Of a stretch of DNA of 64,000 nt, positions 1 to 11,843 are shown in pieces. Origin of the DNA: Sordariomycetes sp. S80-01Y (Eukaryota; Ascomycota; Sordariomycetes); contig JAXQJY010000027.1 in NCBI GenBank assembly GCA_037042185.1, positions 1,798,001 through 1,862,000 on the forward strand, given 5' to 3'. The first letter of the stretch is position 1; every line of letters starts with the position of its first letter. A program made the position numbers and the translations under genes. A model generated the notes under the pieces. It saw nothing but the letters and a program-made list of their open reading frames with translations. It did no database searches and was not told the origin of the DNA.

Positions 1-383
1 ACGATTTCTTTGATGTGTGCAATGCGGTCAAAGTCGACCTCGAGTTCGTCCAGTTGTCGTATGATGGCATGATAACGCGCGATTTCCTCATCCGCCCCAT
101 CAATGATGTTTCCAGCGTGGTCGTACTGAACTCCGGTGAACATCGCGGCTTGCTCGCTTAGGTACTGTATGTTTTGCTCGATATTGTCCATCAATCGGTC
201 GAAGTAGCGACCGAGGGCAGCCAGCGAAGAGCTGTCGAGGAGAAGAAGCCCTTGACTGCTTGCCCTACTAGCAGCGCGGGAGCTGCTCGACCCCCCATCC
301 AGCGCAGCCTGGCCCTGTCGCAGCAGCTGGAGCTCTTCCGACGAGAGCCCTAGCTGGGTGTCGGGAACGGCGTTTGTGGTCAT
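1..383 (-). CDS. CNL1: BLOC-1 subunit Cnl1-like protein (partial, C-terminus off the left edge)
   Basis: An open frame starts at an ATG at 383 and runs off the left edge, giving about 127 residues. The protein opens with a short acidic stretch (LGLSSEELQLLRQGQAAL), then a serine-rich linker, then a heptad-rich helix from about residue 48 to the edge (LAALGRYFDRLMDNIEQNI; later DEEIARYHAIIRQLDELEVD). The spacing of the final helix resembles yeast Cnl1, a subunit of the BLOC-1 complex that acts in endosomal sorting, and filamentous-fungal proteins annotated under that name. No intron is needed in the visible part. The assignment rests on remembered similarity of a coiled-coil protein, so another small coiled-coil subunit is possible. 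That it is a real gene is more certain than its name. Confidence 0.6.
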   Translation of the reverse strand, partial: MTTNAVPDTQLGLSSEELQLLRQGQAALDGGSSSSRAASRASSQGLLLLDSSSLAALGRYFDRLMDNIEQNIQYLSEQAAMFTGVQYDHAGNIIDGADEEIARYHAIIRQLDELEVDFDRIAHIKEI

Positions 384-3300
384 TGCAATGCGCGCTCGAG
401 GCGCCGCAGCGCATGTAGGTCTTCAGCGTCGAAGATCAGTGGTTCCGAGGGAGTCCTGATGGCGACGAGTGATGACCAAGGTAGTTGATGGCGGTTGTCG
501 GATGGGGATGGACGCAAGTGCAGTTGATGCCCAACGAAGGCTGACATGAGGGAGCGGACGACAGGGAGCCTCGATTCGGCGGGCGTGGTGCGCAGAACGT
601 CATGATCTCGATGCTGTCGCGGGCTCGATCATGGCCGTTGGGCGGGTAGCGTGTCGAGGTTGGAGGTGCGAGGCCTGGGAGGATTTTGTGCGATGAGCGC
701 GATAGCACGAAGCGTTTGTCCGGGGAAGAGGGTGCGGCGATCTTATTGGAGAATGCCGAGGGCTGGCGACAGAGGCGTTGTTTGCGAGGATGTTTGCCGC
801 TGAGATGGTTTCGCAATTGTCCGACCAAAAGCAACGAGGCGTGCCTGCTTTTTCCCGACCATGTCCAGACGGCGAGAAGGGAATTGCAGGAAGAAGACTC
901 GGGTGCACGGGAGCGAAGGCGAGCGCTTCAAGCCTGGAGGTGTTGGGGAGCCACTGCCAGGGACGGGGTGGTGTGCGGATACGGGCGAATGCCCTTCTTG
1001 GTTCCAGCCCACTGGGCTCAGAGCGTTGCAGGGGGTTAAAGTGCACCATCGGCACACCATCACCGTCAGAAACAGTTCGCGCTTCGCCGCGGCAGCGTTT
1101 GCGGTCCCTGTCTGTTCCTGCTGAAGACTGTCTCATCGCCTCAGGCACTCGGCTTGTTGAAGAGGTCATCTGCTCAACGAGCCGTGGCGACCCTGTAGGG
1201 TTCAGGCTCAGGTTGGTCGTCCCGGCAAACAAGCCTATGTCGGCGTGCTGCAGCTGATGATGACCTTGGCCGTCACCGTGGGCTTTTCCTAGACGGATGA
1301 TTGGGCTGATTGCAGAGATCCTTGGATTAGCTGCTGATAGATGCAGCAAGTGGCTGGAGAGAAGCAGCTTCCCGTCTGACGATTTGATGATCTGATCGGC
1401 TGAGATTCCGAGGCATGCAGTCCTGTTCAGAGACTGCCGATACAGAAACACGACGCCATGAGGTAGGGCGACTAGAGACCGTAACAAGCTCCCTTCTTAC
1501 ACTCTGCTGCGCGCCCAACTTGAAGCCAAGGAGGCTAGCTTCGGCTCTTCCTTCCCGTCCAAAATGTAAATAACAATGATCGACTTTGTAAGGTACTCGT
1601 CATCGGCAAGCCCTTGTTTGCTGAAAAGGGAAGTCGCGGCTCGGCGCGCTCCTGCCGTTGTGGAGCGGGATTGCGGATCCAGTTCTCCCATCTCAGGCTC
1701 AGCCTAGCATCATCAACTTCAATCTTCAACTTGTCTCCCTCCAACGCCCCGCGACACCCAGCGGTCCTACACAGCGGACCATCAGTCCATGGCTCAAGGC
1801 TCAAGGCGCGGCCAGATACGCCAAGATGAGGACGCATTCACTAGCCTCAGACGTCACGGCGCATCGCTGCCCAATCTGCTGTTGCTTGTGCGTCTCCCCA
1901 CCACCAATTGGACGCGTTGAGCAGCCACCCTCTGTAGCGCGGGCATATGCTTTGAGATAAAAGTAACAGAATTCCCCGACAGCGACGCACTTCGAAGTCA
2001 CCTTACGTCTCATAGCTTTCGCGAGGGACTGGGGGCGGCGTATATATGTACAGTCCCGACCTGCGCATGGCAATGGCTACAAAGCTGGCGTGCCAGGACA
2101 TGATTCCTGTGACGGCAAGGTGACTGAAACCCTTGCTCTACATGGTTACAAACTGACTCTATATGATAGGTAACATGCAGGACGAGCCTAAGCGGTTTGG
2201 TGCTAAGCCCAACCGCACGTCTTCGAAGGCAACCCCAAGTGCACCAAGCCCGCAGGTCAACTCCGTGTTGAGAAGCAACACTTCAGCCCTGCCGCTCCCA
2301 CCAGAAGTTTTTTTTTCATGCGGAAAGGGTCAAATGCCGGAGCAGAAGCCACCAGCCTTTCCGATGCAACGAGTGCGTACGCCCAAGGCCGAGCCTATGC
2401 AGGCAGCGTGATGCAAGAGAGGCCGCGAGCATGATGAACAAGCAACATCCTTCTGTTTGGAGAAGACTGCGTTTCGGACAGAGGTGCATTCATTTGGCCT
2501 TTGTGACCAGACCCAAGCATATGAGGTTGAAGTGCTCAAAACCTTCACCGAGCTGCGTCCCGGAACATCACAACAGCGGGCTTTGATCACTCTCCATCGC
2601 ACGACTCCCACGAGCACCACGATTTCTTCCTCGCCATAAGGTCCTCTAATCGCGAGCAGAGACTTAGAACTTTCCGCTCCACTGCTTTCATGTCAACTCG
2701 CATGTGAAGGGATGGGAGCCGATGATCTGGGATGCTAGAATGTGGAGGCACACGCTCCCTGGTCGTTTGGGCGGATGGAGTTGATGTAGGGAATCGTGGT
2801 CTTCCACCAGCCAGAGCAAGTCCGACGACTGTGAAGTTCCGGCGAGCGTAACACGGGCGCCACTAACATAATCCATACACTGTCTTCGTCAGCGAGTTCA
2901 AATTGCAAAACAGCTGGTTGAACCCGTCTTTGGAGCTCGCAAGCACTCCTCATAGCCTTTGCACTGTCATACTGGCTATGAGGCTCCTGTGGTTATGCGC
3001 AAAGTCTTGTCATGTAGCGCATTGCATTCTTGTACCAGGGGAAGCGATCTCCAGTTCGGATCGAAGACTCCAGTGGGGAAGGCCGCTAGGGGGCGAGCTT
3101 TTATATTTCCGGTCGATCTCTGGCTCGCGGAGGCATACCCTCCGCCCTTTCCGATCTCCCGTGAAGTCGCTCAACCATGACTGCGGATGCAATGGAGAAG
3201 AAGTGTTTGGCGACATCCTCTCGACCGGAGGCAAATGAGCCCCTCTTTGGTCGAGATCGCACGGATTCGGGACGTTGGCGTCGGCCTCCTAGCTGCTATG

Positions 3301-3507
3301 TTCCGCATATTGTGCGCGCCCAACAGCGGATGTACGGAACATGCCCTTTCAGCCTGTTCTGCATATATGGAGTATTAGCTGCATTGTCTCCAACAACGAG
3401 CGTCATTACTGGTGGAACGCCTAAGGACCCTGTAAGCCGACAGAACTCATAATCAAAACCACGCCTATGGCCAAGCAATTGCCGGATACCGGTCTATGTG
3501 GGACCTC
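384..3507. other. Intergenic, no gene recognised
   Basis: About 3.1 kb lies between the Cnl1-like gene and the esterase promoter. Open frames on both strands (for example a long minus frame at 600-1487) have mixed composition, no family motif and no splice-linked continuation, so I read them as chance. I see nothing else supportable here. Confidence 0.6.
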
Positions 3508-3513
3508 TATATA
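3508..3513 (+). promoter_or_regulatory. TATA-like element of the CE2-like esterase
   Basis: A TATATA stretch sits about 70 bases before the ATG at 3583, a distance usual for fungal TATA boxes. It is the only such element near this start. Confidence 0.5.
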
Positions 3514-3582
3514 GATGGCTCCGCCCGACCTAATGACTTCGTTCCTCTCTGGCTTCTATCAACGCTTCTTGACTCTCCCAAG

Positions 3583-4985
3583 ATGAGATCTTCAATCCTG
3601 AGTTGTCTTGGATGGCTGTCGCTTAGTGCGGCCACGATCCTCCAAAACGGCCAAGTTCGCGAGACTGACTACCCAGACACGAAGATCCAGCTTTCTGAGC
3701 AATCATGGAAAACTTACGGCGCCAATGCTTCTGAAATCCACTGGAGTGGCAGGTGGGATGCAAAGCACATCTCGCACTGGTCGTGAGTAAAGACAATATT
3801 GAAGGTTGGCTCGCACATGGTCTCACAGCATTAAAGCGCTCCCGGGATTCGATTTGGCTTCACTGGTGACAAAGTCGCGGTCACTTTCGGCAACCATACC
3901 CAGCCGGGCACCCTAGTAGGATATCGTCTGAGTGGGATGGACTGGGAGTTCACCAACGTGACTGCGGGAGGAACTCATCAGTTCATCAGCGACTCGACTC
4001 CAGGCGTTAACGCGACTTACCCGTTCAATCCGAATGTGTTCGAGATGCGAGTGACTAACTGGGGACGAGGTGTTCAGGTCGACAAAGTGCACGTGGCAAA
4101 AGGATCGTCCATAGAGAAGCTGGCGCCGCGCCCACGCACGATCGAGTTCATCGGCGACAGCCTGACCTCTGGGATGTATGCATCTTACGAGTCTTTATTC
4201 AGTTTCGCCTTCGGTGTTGGCGAGGGCTTTGGTAACACGGAATACTCAATCACTGCACGCCCTGGGATTTGCGTCACCGATCAAGAGTGCTTCGGCAACC
4301 CGAGGGGGCTGTCTCATCAATGGTTCTACTCTACAGCCGGTGACTGGAGATCTGAGGAGGTCTGGGGTGACCGACCCCCTGCCTGGAACTTTGAGGCTCA
4401 CCCCGCGGCCGACATTGTCGTTATTAACATTGGTACTAATGATGCCAACGATGCAAATAACGTTGACCCGAAGGACTACGTCGAGAATTACAAACGCCTC
4501 ATCCAGGGGGTACACGGAAAGTGGCCCGACGCTCAGGTCATCGTTATGAAGATGTGGATCGGCTTCTATCAGGACGGTAACTCCTACTTCCAAAACCACG
4601 ACTTGGCTCGCGAGGTGTACTCCGTGTATGAGTACTTCAACTCAGAAGCGTACCTCTCGAAGCCCATCATCTGGGATGCCGTCACGAACAAGACCACCAC
4701 CCTGGACGAGCCGTCAGAGCCCTTTGTCCACTTCTTCAACACCACAGGGATTCTGCAAGCCAACGACATCGCGCCGCTGTGGCACCCGACAGATGTTGGG
4801 CACATCAAGGTAGCGAGTCACCTCATGCAATATATCAGTCTGAAGTTCGGATGGGAGATGATGGCCACAGGGCCTGAGTAAGTGCAGACCAGTGGCAATG
4901 GCACCTGTGGATTGGTCGATAGGCTAACGTGTTGCACAGGGTCTTTGCAGATACATTGTATTGGAACGACGAGCCAAACTATTAG
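3583..4985 (+). CDS. Secreted SGNH/GDSL esterase, carbohydrate esterase family 2-like
   Basis: Three exons (3583-3782, 3837-4877, 4940-4985) give 428 residues; both introns (54 and 62 bases) start GTGAGT/GTAAGT. Residues 1-20 look like a signal peptide. The part before about residue 165 fits the N-terminal beta-sandwich of CE2 enzymes, followed by an SGNH hydrolase domain. GDSLTSG carries the likely nucleophile Ser175, GTND lies at 266-269, and WHPTDVGH near 382-389 supplies the likely catalytic His383. Family members remove acetyl groups from xylan or other plant-wall polysaccharides outside the cell. The position three residues before the His, usually Asp in SGNH enzymes, is Pro here; CE2 enzymes are known that work with a Ser-His dyad. 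The last exon adds 15 residues ending DEPNY. Substrate is inferred. Confidence 0.9.
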
Positions 4986-5318
4986 ATCGTCAAGTATAAG
5001 TGGTTCATTTCGTTATAGTAATCACACGTACTCCGTTATTAACGCCTTCGTCAATACAATCATTCGTTTCAGAACTCGTTGCCGACCCAATGCTTCCCAA
5101 AGTGCCACACCAGAGAAACGAGGTCAGACTGGCTCGGAGAAAATGTCATGAAGATTTTAGGCCAAGTCAACCAAGGCGAAGCAATGTTGAAGCGACACCA
5201 TCATGGTTGGAGGCCCAGGGCAGCGGACACCAATGCCGGCGACCTTATCAAATAGCAACATCCGCCGGAGCGTCACGACCAGAACGATCAATGACCTTCC
5301 AAACAGAGAGACCTCTTT
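4986..5318. other. Convergent intergenic spacer
   Basis: These 333 bases separate the stop of the esterase from the stop of the small minus-strand gene, so they hold the 3' ends of two convergent transcripts. No gene is seen. Confidence 0.6.
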
Positions 5319-5675
5319 CTAAGAGTTACTCCGATAGAAGGTGTGATTGAACTGGGCAATGTTTGCGGCAGCTCGCTGTGCGTAGTATTCGTTCCGGGTG
5401 TTGACGTCGCCGGGGGTGCTCGCGAGGCCGTCCGTCACATTGCTCTGAACCGGCCAGTTTTGAACACGCCGGCTCGAGAAGGCATAGTGTTCAGGCTGAG
5501 TGCCCTGTTTGTCGCCGTTCATGCTGTGGGTGGACGGTTAGTCAGTTCCGCTGGCCATTGTTGGTGGATGACCAAGAAGGGGGAGAAGGGGGAGGGCAAC
5601 GCCCACGTACTAGCTTCCACATCCCGGTTCAGCCTGAACGGAGCATTTGTCGTTGGTTGTGTGCTTGTCAGCCAT
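5319..5675 (-). CDS. Small spliced protein of unknown function
   Basis: Two exons (5675-5611 and 5523-5319) joined across a GTACGT...CACAG intron of 87 bases with a CTAAC branch point give 89 residues. The start MADKHTTND sits in good context (CACAATGGC). The joined protein reads continuously, with QPEHYAFSSRR in the middle and RNEYYAQRAAANIAQFNHTF near the end. It is hydrophilic with no signal peptide or membrane span, and the C-terminal third should form a helix. I do not recognise the family. The frame, both splice sites and the branch point agree, which argues for a real gene; its role cannot be read from the neighbours. Confidence 0.6.
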
Positions 5676-8600
5676 TGTGACTGCTCAACGTGGACTAGTT
5701 GGTGCTGTGAAGGGGTAAGTAAATAATGGGAAGTGAAGACAAGTGTAGCTCGAAGATACAAAAGAGAGAGCGAAAGTGTGAGAGCCCCGGCCCTTTTGAA
5801 CTCGCCCGCTGACTTCAAATGGCTGCCCTCGTTCTCTATGCGAGCATCCGATGTGGTTTTGCGGTGTCCTGTGGTTGAAACAGAGCCCGTCAACCCACCC
5901 TGACAATGGTAACACCGCTTCCCATTATCGACCTTGATTCTCACAGCAGGGTGACGGGAAGACGGAGGTGTGGTGTGGGTAATGGCACTAACGCGAAGTC
6001 GATTGGGCGCTCTCAATGAATTGTGCAAATCGTGCGGCGAAACGTGCCATGAATACGCCCACCGGATCCCCGCGGCACCATTAGGCACTCTGGTGGGTAT
6101 TAGTGGCGTACTCAGTTCTAGAGCTGGTGATCTTTTTGGAGGGCAATACTAGCGACACTTCTCGGTAGTGCAGCTAGCCGTAGCCTGCGGTGCGTAGCCG
6201 TCCAACCGCCCAACTCCAACCAACCGTTCGGCCTGGAGCAAGCTCCTCACCCCTTGTCCCAGTGTCTGACGGGACAGGTGACGTGTGCCGTCGCGAGGGA
6301 CAGGTAGTCCCTGCGACGTGAGTTACTTCCTGCAGGCTGAGTCCCGTCTGACTTTGGTATGCCATAACTAAGTTTGGGAAGTCACAACAAGGCGGACCCG
6401 ACTATCCCATCAAACGGGCAGCTCTTTCAGAGGTTCATCGACCACTAAGGAAGGGCAGGAAATTAGAGAGCTCCGAGCAGGGGCCTATCAGACGACTAGG
6501 TGAGAATGGCGTATGTATGACATTGCTAAAAAAGCGCAAAAGCGTAGAAGTGGAACAGCTGCCACGTCGGTCTTTCATAAGTTGAAATCAGCAAGGGGCG
6601 ATGAGGTCCTCCCCAGGATTAGCGCCCGCCACGCCACACCACCCCACCATCCCGATGCAGGGAACCCAGCTGCTCTTTGTGGTCTTCACCTTACGGGGTA
6701 GACTGCGGCGTGAGGTTGGACAGCGGTGATCGGATGTCATCAGATACATAAGCCTGCGCTCACAGTGTACGGCTACTTCCCCTGCCGCGCCGGCTATCGA
6801 GGAAGATGCGATACCTCGATGACAAGGTCATCGAAAACAGCATGTCACGCTCTTCCCAAGGACAATAGCTCACTAATAGCAGTAGCCCGTGAAATCTGGC
6901 GGACAATTGAGGGAGCTGGCGAGGGCACAACTATCTCATTGCCCTGGCTGAGGCTTTTCCTCAAGAAAAGCACGGAAAGCTTGGTAACGACTGATGCCAC
7001 TAGCGGTACACATGGGCGCCATACCCGTGGTGACACCCTAGAAACTAGTCCTGGAAATGTTGAAATTGATGCATCCTTTACAAAAAGGTGCATTGGAGGC
7101 TAGGTTATAGGGGGCTTTGTGGATGGTGGTTCTGTGGTTTCATGAATCCGTTGGTTGTGGATTGGCGGTTTTATGCACATGCGGTTCCATGGACGGGTGG
7201 TTCTGTGGCAGACTGTCTGCAGGAAATGAAAGCGCTTGACACCTGTCTCCAGGGAATTTTGCTGTGCTGCCATGGATTCCGAGTTCTCCTTCTACTTTGC
7301 TTTCAAATGCCACTTGGTTTTTCTATCGGAAAAGTCCCAGTGTCTAAGCAACCTGTCTGCAGTTTCTTTCCGCTGGCTGAAAGTGATAGAGGATCCCCAG
7401 CAACAAATAAAGGCTTAACTGGGTCACTGGCACGGCATTTCAATACTTTATGTGCTCAAAAAGTATACTAGAAGCTGGAGAAGTGTTCTTCAGCATGGAG
7501 TGGACATCATTGGCGTTCCAGGTGGACTATTTACAACATCGGGGATCTCCTCAATGGCCATGCGATAGGTATGTTGCTGCCACTCCCTTTCCAAGTGAGG
7601 CTTCTCGTTCAAAGATTGATAATCCTCGCACACTTGGTAGTGTACGAGCAACCCCTTACTTCGACCTCACAACGCGTGGCACCGCCAATACCACCTTCAC
7701 CTTGCCATAGTGCAACATCGCACTGGAAACTCAGTATAGATTCTCTGAGAATTAGCTTAAATCTTGATAAACCTGTAACAGATGTCTGTCACGCCAAGGG
7801 GCTGTGTTGAGGTTGTCATGTCGAATGCAGCACTGGAGTATCACCATAGGGCGCTCGGCGGGGCTGATGACAATTCTTGCGAGTAGGATTAGACCTCGCA
7901 TCCTCAATAGGAGGATTGATCCCAAAAGTCTTACCAAAGGGCTCACCTCAAACGTGGAAGCTCAGTGGCAGCAGCCTTCCGCTTTCCATCGTCGTCCAAG
8001 CACGTCAATGACCAGTCCAGGCGTCCTTGGCCTGACCTGCGAGTTCGCACCCCCTGTTTTCCCACCCCGAATATGCGTTTTGACCTTTTTGCACACAGAC
8101 TGTCTGAAACAGTCGCATTCCATTGCGGGAACTCCAATAGGAATCCAACTACATCGGAGACTGCGATAGACGACACCCACGGCGAAAGAAGATGTACTTG
8201 ACGCAACCGCAGCTGTCGCAGATCTCTGATAAATCTGGGCTTTACTTCACTCTTCGGTCATCATCGCCATTGAGAAGGTGAATGGGAAGCATGCGACATG
8301 TTCCCAAGCTCGCTGCTGACGCCGTGGGTCTAGGATCGCAAGATAAGGCGACGACGTGAGCCAGTGTATCGGTGCGGAGGTTCGAAGGAATTGGTAGAGA
8401 TCGCCGAGGTCGTTCTGTTGCCGAGTTCCACCCTTATGTCAACGACATTGCTGTCGCTTCATCGAAGAAAAGCTGCGAGCAGACTCGAGATCGGACCTTC
8501 GTTGGTCGTTCGTCGCAAGTGATGAGAAGGTAGCGACACTCGCCGTAACGGAGCTGTTCTTCGAATCAAACGGAGTTTTGCGGATGGATATTCACCATCC

Positions 8601-10832
8601 ATGATCAGACACCGGACCATTTTCTGACGCCATCTGTTATTTCTGTTAGCGTATCGAACGACAACCATAATCAGGATGGGTGGGCTAGGTGGGTTAGAAT
8701 ATCATACCGGCGACGGCTTTGCCATTGGGATACCAGGTTTCCTGATGTCCCCTGATAACTTTCTCATTAAATTACAATCTATGAAACTTGGTCAAGTGTG
8801 TCCTCTTGATCCTTTTTATCCGTTTTGCGTCATGCTGAGGAGGCGGCCTCCCCTTGGGGGCTAAGGACGAGGCTGAGGAGGCCACCCACCAACCGACACC
8901 CGACCAGAGTGAATGATAGGAGCTGAGACAAGTATATTCCCACAATGGCTGAAACCCTTTCACCGAACAAAATTCAGGCGCACCTAATCAAATCGATGGT
9001 GATGTATAACCAGATTTGTGCTCCTTCACCCAGAACTCCGAACACGAGACCAAGTGCAAATTGAGTAGACGTGGCACGCAGGAATGTCTCAGTTGAAGAA
9101 GAGCCTGTCTGTCGGCCGCCCTTGGTCATGCATCTTTCTGCAAGCTTTCGGTGTGCGTGCGGTCATCCGGACCTTGCTGCGCTGGCCCTCGGCCCCGGGC
9201 CCCGGGCACTCGCTGCACCACATTGCATCGCGGTAGGAACCACACGTTCTGGGGCTCCTGAACCGCGGAAAATGGAGGATTCGAGGTTCTGGGCAACGCT
9301 GCGTTGAGCTGCAAAACCACACTGCAGATCGCGAACCGCAGAGCCACACCACTCGTGCTGCTGGATCAGCGTCGAAGAGAATCCCAAGGTGGCGCGGGTC
9401 CATGAATGATGATTCTGCTGAGTACTTGGAGATAAGATGCCTCACGACATCAGAGACGGTCAATGGCTGTGCTTGAAATCGCTGTTAATTCGTAGATGCT
9501 GAGCGGTCACAGCTGCGACAAGTTGAATATCAAACCCCCCCGATTCTAGACAATGGCGACGTGTACAACGTTCAGTGTCGCTCATTGAGCGTACCGATGC
9601 ATGAAGCTCAAGGCAACCGACTGGCAATGTAGCAGATCAATGTGATCAATGAGCACTTTCGGTAAAAAGAAAAGCCCCAATTTGCACAATTCCATCCCAA
9701 TCTTGGAAGACGGATAGCCGAGGATCAATACACAGGACATTCGACAGTATATAAGACCGGATAACGATCTTGACATACTTCCAGCTTAAAGAGTCCTTCG
9801 AGTCCATTTTCTGGTATTTTGACCCCGAATGCGGTAGTTCACAGCTTAGTTGCTTGATCGAGATCGACGAGTAGCGGCCGGGACCCTTGTCTGCCGTCTC
9901 TTCTGGAGAGGAGGGGCGAGAAGCTTGCTCCATCGAATAAGCTCTTGCGTGGCCGAGTATGAGGTCCAAAACCATTAAACGCATCAAGGAGAGGCGATCC
10001 TCACCCCGCAATGCGCCTTGTAACCAGCTATGCTGCCTTGGGCTTCAAGCAGGCTTGACAAGATTTCGGAGCAGGGGTTGCACCGCGCGTGATGCCCTGC
10101 GCGCAAAAGTTGCGCGCAAGACATCATGTGGCTCACTGCCTTGTGTAACCGATCTCATATCTTAGCTTGCTATTGCTCGTCCTGGCGCGCTGTGGTTTCC
10201 AACAGTTCCAGCCCAAGATTGGGCCGTCATTGGAGGGCGTTGCGCATTCTGGAGCTGCTAAACCACGAGCTAACATTACCTGTGGCTCCCCGAACATCTC
10301 ACAACTATAGTAACACTCCTTCAGAGCATTGTCAACACTCCACAGCTTCTCTTGCCAAGCGGCTCTGGCTGTGCCTGAACCACAGCGCAGGCGAAGCACT
10401 GCCTTCTCACAGAACTGAATGGCTACCTCAAAGCCGCGGTGAACTCCATCTCTAGATGAGCATCAGACCGCAATGGCATTCTCGCCGTACTTCTGGGCGC
10501 CTTCTCATCGTCCAGGTCATACTACGAGCCACCGTAGCGCGCTACTTCGTCATCGTCCGCCACCTTGTGCTTTTCCTCCCCAAAAGCGCACAACGACCAT
10601 AAACCCACCACTGAGCTGCGCCAGACGACCGCTGCGGCGTTTTCGAGATTCCTCAAAATGCTTTATCCCATCACCAACACTTGAAACCTAATCTCTCTTT
10701 TGTGCTGGCAGTCGGCGACGTCCGCAAGGTTACCCAACCTTCTGTTGCGCCTGATCGGTTGTCGTTTACCTTACATCACGGCACGGTCCATTCCAGCTTA
10801 GAAGAGCGGTTCTTCATTGCATTTAAGTACAC
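5676..10832. other. Gene-poor stretch, no convincing gene
   Basis: About 5.2 kb without a supported gene. It holds two adjacent hairpins at 6253-6318 (listed separately). A minus-strand frame at 9646-9984 (112 residues from an ATG) has protein-like composition but no motif and no splice partner. Nothing in the region resembles a transposon in any frame I read. Confidence 0.5.
6253..6318. repeat. Two adjacent imperfect inverted repeats
   Basis: CTTGTCCC (6253-6260) pairs with GGGACAGG (6271-6278) over a 10-base loop with one mismatch. Immediately after, CGTCGCGAGGGAC (6289-6301) pairs with GTCCCTGCGACG (6307-6318) over a 5-base loop with one bulged base. Both would form stable stems in RNA or single-stranded DNA. 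No gene is adjacent. Confidence 0.7.
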
Positions 10833-11843
10833 ATGTCGCACTCAGACAGCGGCACTTCGCGTGGGGGAAAGGCATACAGCGGTAACTACAACAACACCAC
10901 TTCATCTCGCCATTACTGTCTGTCCCCTTTTGCGCTGTGTTATCAAATCTTGTCACTGACTCCTGGAGATTCCTCGCCTGTTCATCAGCCTCAGTATCCC
11001 CTCGTCCGATCGCCCCATTACCAAACCGGGAGAAACCCCTACGCTACCGCGGTGCCGTGGGCTCCGGTCGACTCTTCAACCCTTTCAACGTCCCAGAGCT
11101 GCGAGAACCAGTCATTCACAAGCCACGATGACAGTATAAGCAGTGCATTTACCGCTGAACGCGGCTCTAGCGGCCTTGTCCCCGACCTTCGTGCATATGG
11201 TGCCCAGGGATCTCAACGTACCGCCAATCAACCCTCTCACTTATGCGAGCATTGTGGCAAAAGACTATCCTCCAAGACCGCCTTGACAAGACACATCAGA
11301 AATAGCCACACTCCGGATGTTCCAATGTCGTCTTGTCCTGTTCCAGGGTGCGAGTATAAAACGAAGCGCTCGGACTCCTTGTCGCGGCATGTAGAAAAAT
11401 GTCGCTCCAAGCGGGAACGAAGTCTGGCGGCCGGTGTCTTGAGCCATACAGCCACCGCACGTTGGAATAACGAAAAGCCCTGGTCAGACCTACAGGTACT
11501 TACAGAAGCGGCGCATTTCCAGGGCTCCCCAACAGTGGGGGCTCTTGATTGCATGATGGCCCAGGGATCCGTGCCGTACACAACATCTCGTCAAGACGCT
11601 GAGAGAGCTCTCAAATCTGCGGTTTCCCAAAGAAACAAGGCTCAACGTCATAAGAACCAGCTAGACAGGTTCTGGCACGACTATCCTGACATGGATCACT
11701 CGTCCACATACCATATGTTGGCGCAGCTAGACATGGAACTGGAGCAAGCATTTGGGGAAATCGCACGCTGGAGGAACATACTGTACGTTGCAGAGGGCGG
11801 GGGTTCAGGAGCTCTGGTGCTTTCAGCGAGGGGTTTGGGATGA
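10833..11843 (+). CDS. C2H2 zinc-finger protein
   Basis: A single open frame from an ATG at 10833 gives 336 residues. A low-complexity N-terminal half (Ser, Thr, Pro rich) leads to a C2H2 finger at Cys138, Cys141, His154 and His159, followed by a second, C2HC-type finger at Cys168, Cys173, His186 and Cys190 with basic linkers (KTKRSDSLSRH). After that come an Arg-rich stretch and a C-terminal helical segment of about 80 residues with many charged residues, likely coiled-coil. Such fungal proteins are usually nuclear DNA-binding regulators. The N-terminal 80 residues include a stretch that could be an intron, since a GTAACT lies near 10883 and a TCAG near 10997, so that part is uncertain. Targets are unknown. 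Confidence 0.75.
   Translation: MSHSDSGTSRGGKAYSGNYNNTTSSRHYCLSPFALCYQILSLTPGDSSPVHQPQYPLVRSPHYQTGRNPYATAVPWAPVDSSTLSTSQSCENQSFTSHDDSISSAFTAERGSSGLVPDLRAYGAQGSQRTANQPSHLCEHCGKRLSSKTALTRHIRNSHTPDVPMSSCPVPGCEYKTKRSDSLSRHVEKCRSKRERSLAAGVLSHTATARWNNEKPWSDLQVLTEAAHFQGSPTVGALDCMMAQGSVPYTTSRQDAERALKSAVSQRNKAQRHKNQLDRFWHDYPDMDHSSTYHMLAQLDMELEQAFGEIARWRNILYVAEGGGSGALVLSARGLG

Noticed and set aside
600-1487. Long minus-strand open frame of 295 codons
   Set aside because: No ATG in a good context, mixed composition, overlapped by several equally open frames on the plus strand, and no splice partner or motif.
9646-9984. Minus-strand frame of 112 residues starting with ATG
   Set aside because: Composition is fairly protein-like, but there is no motif, intron or promoter evidence. 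I could not tell it from chance.
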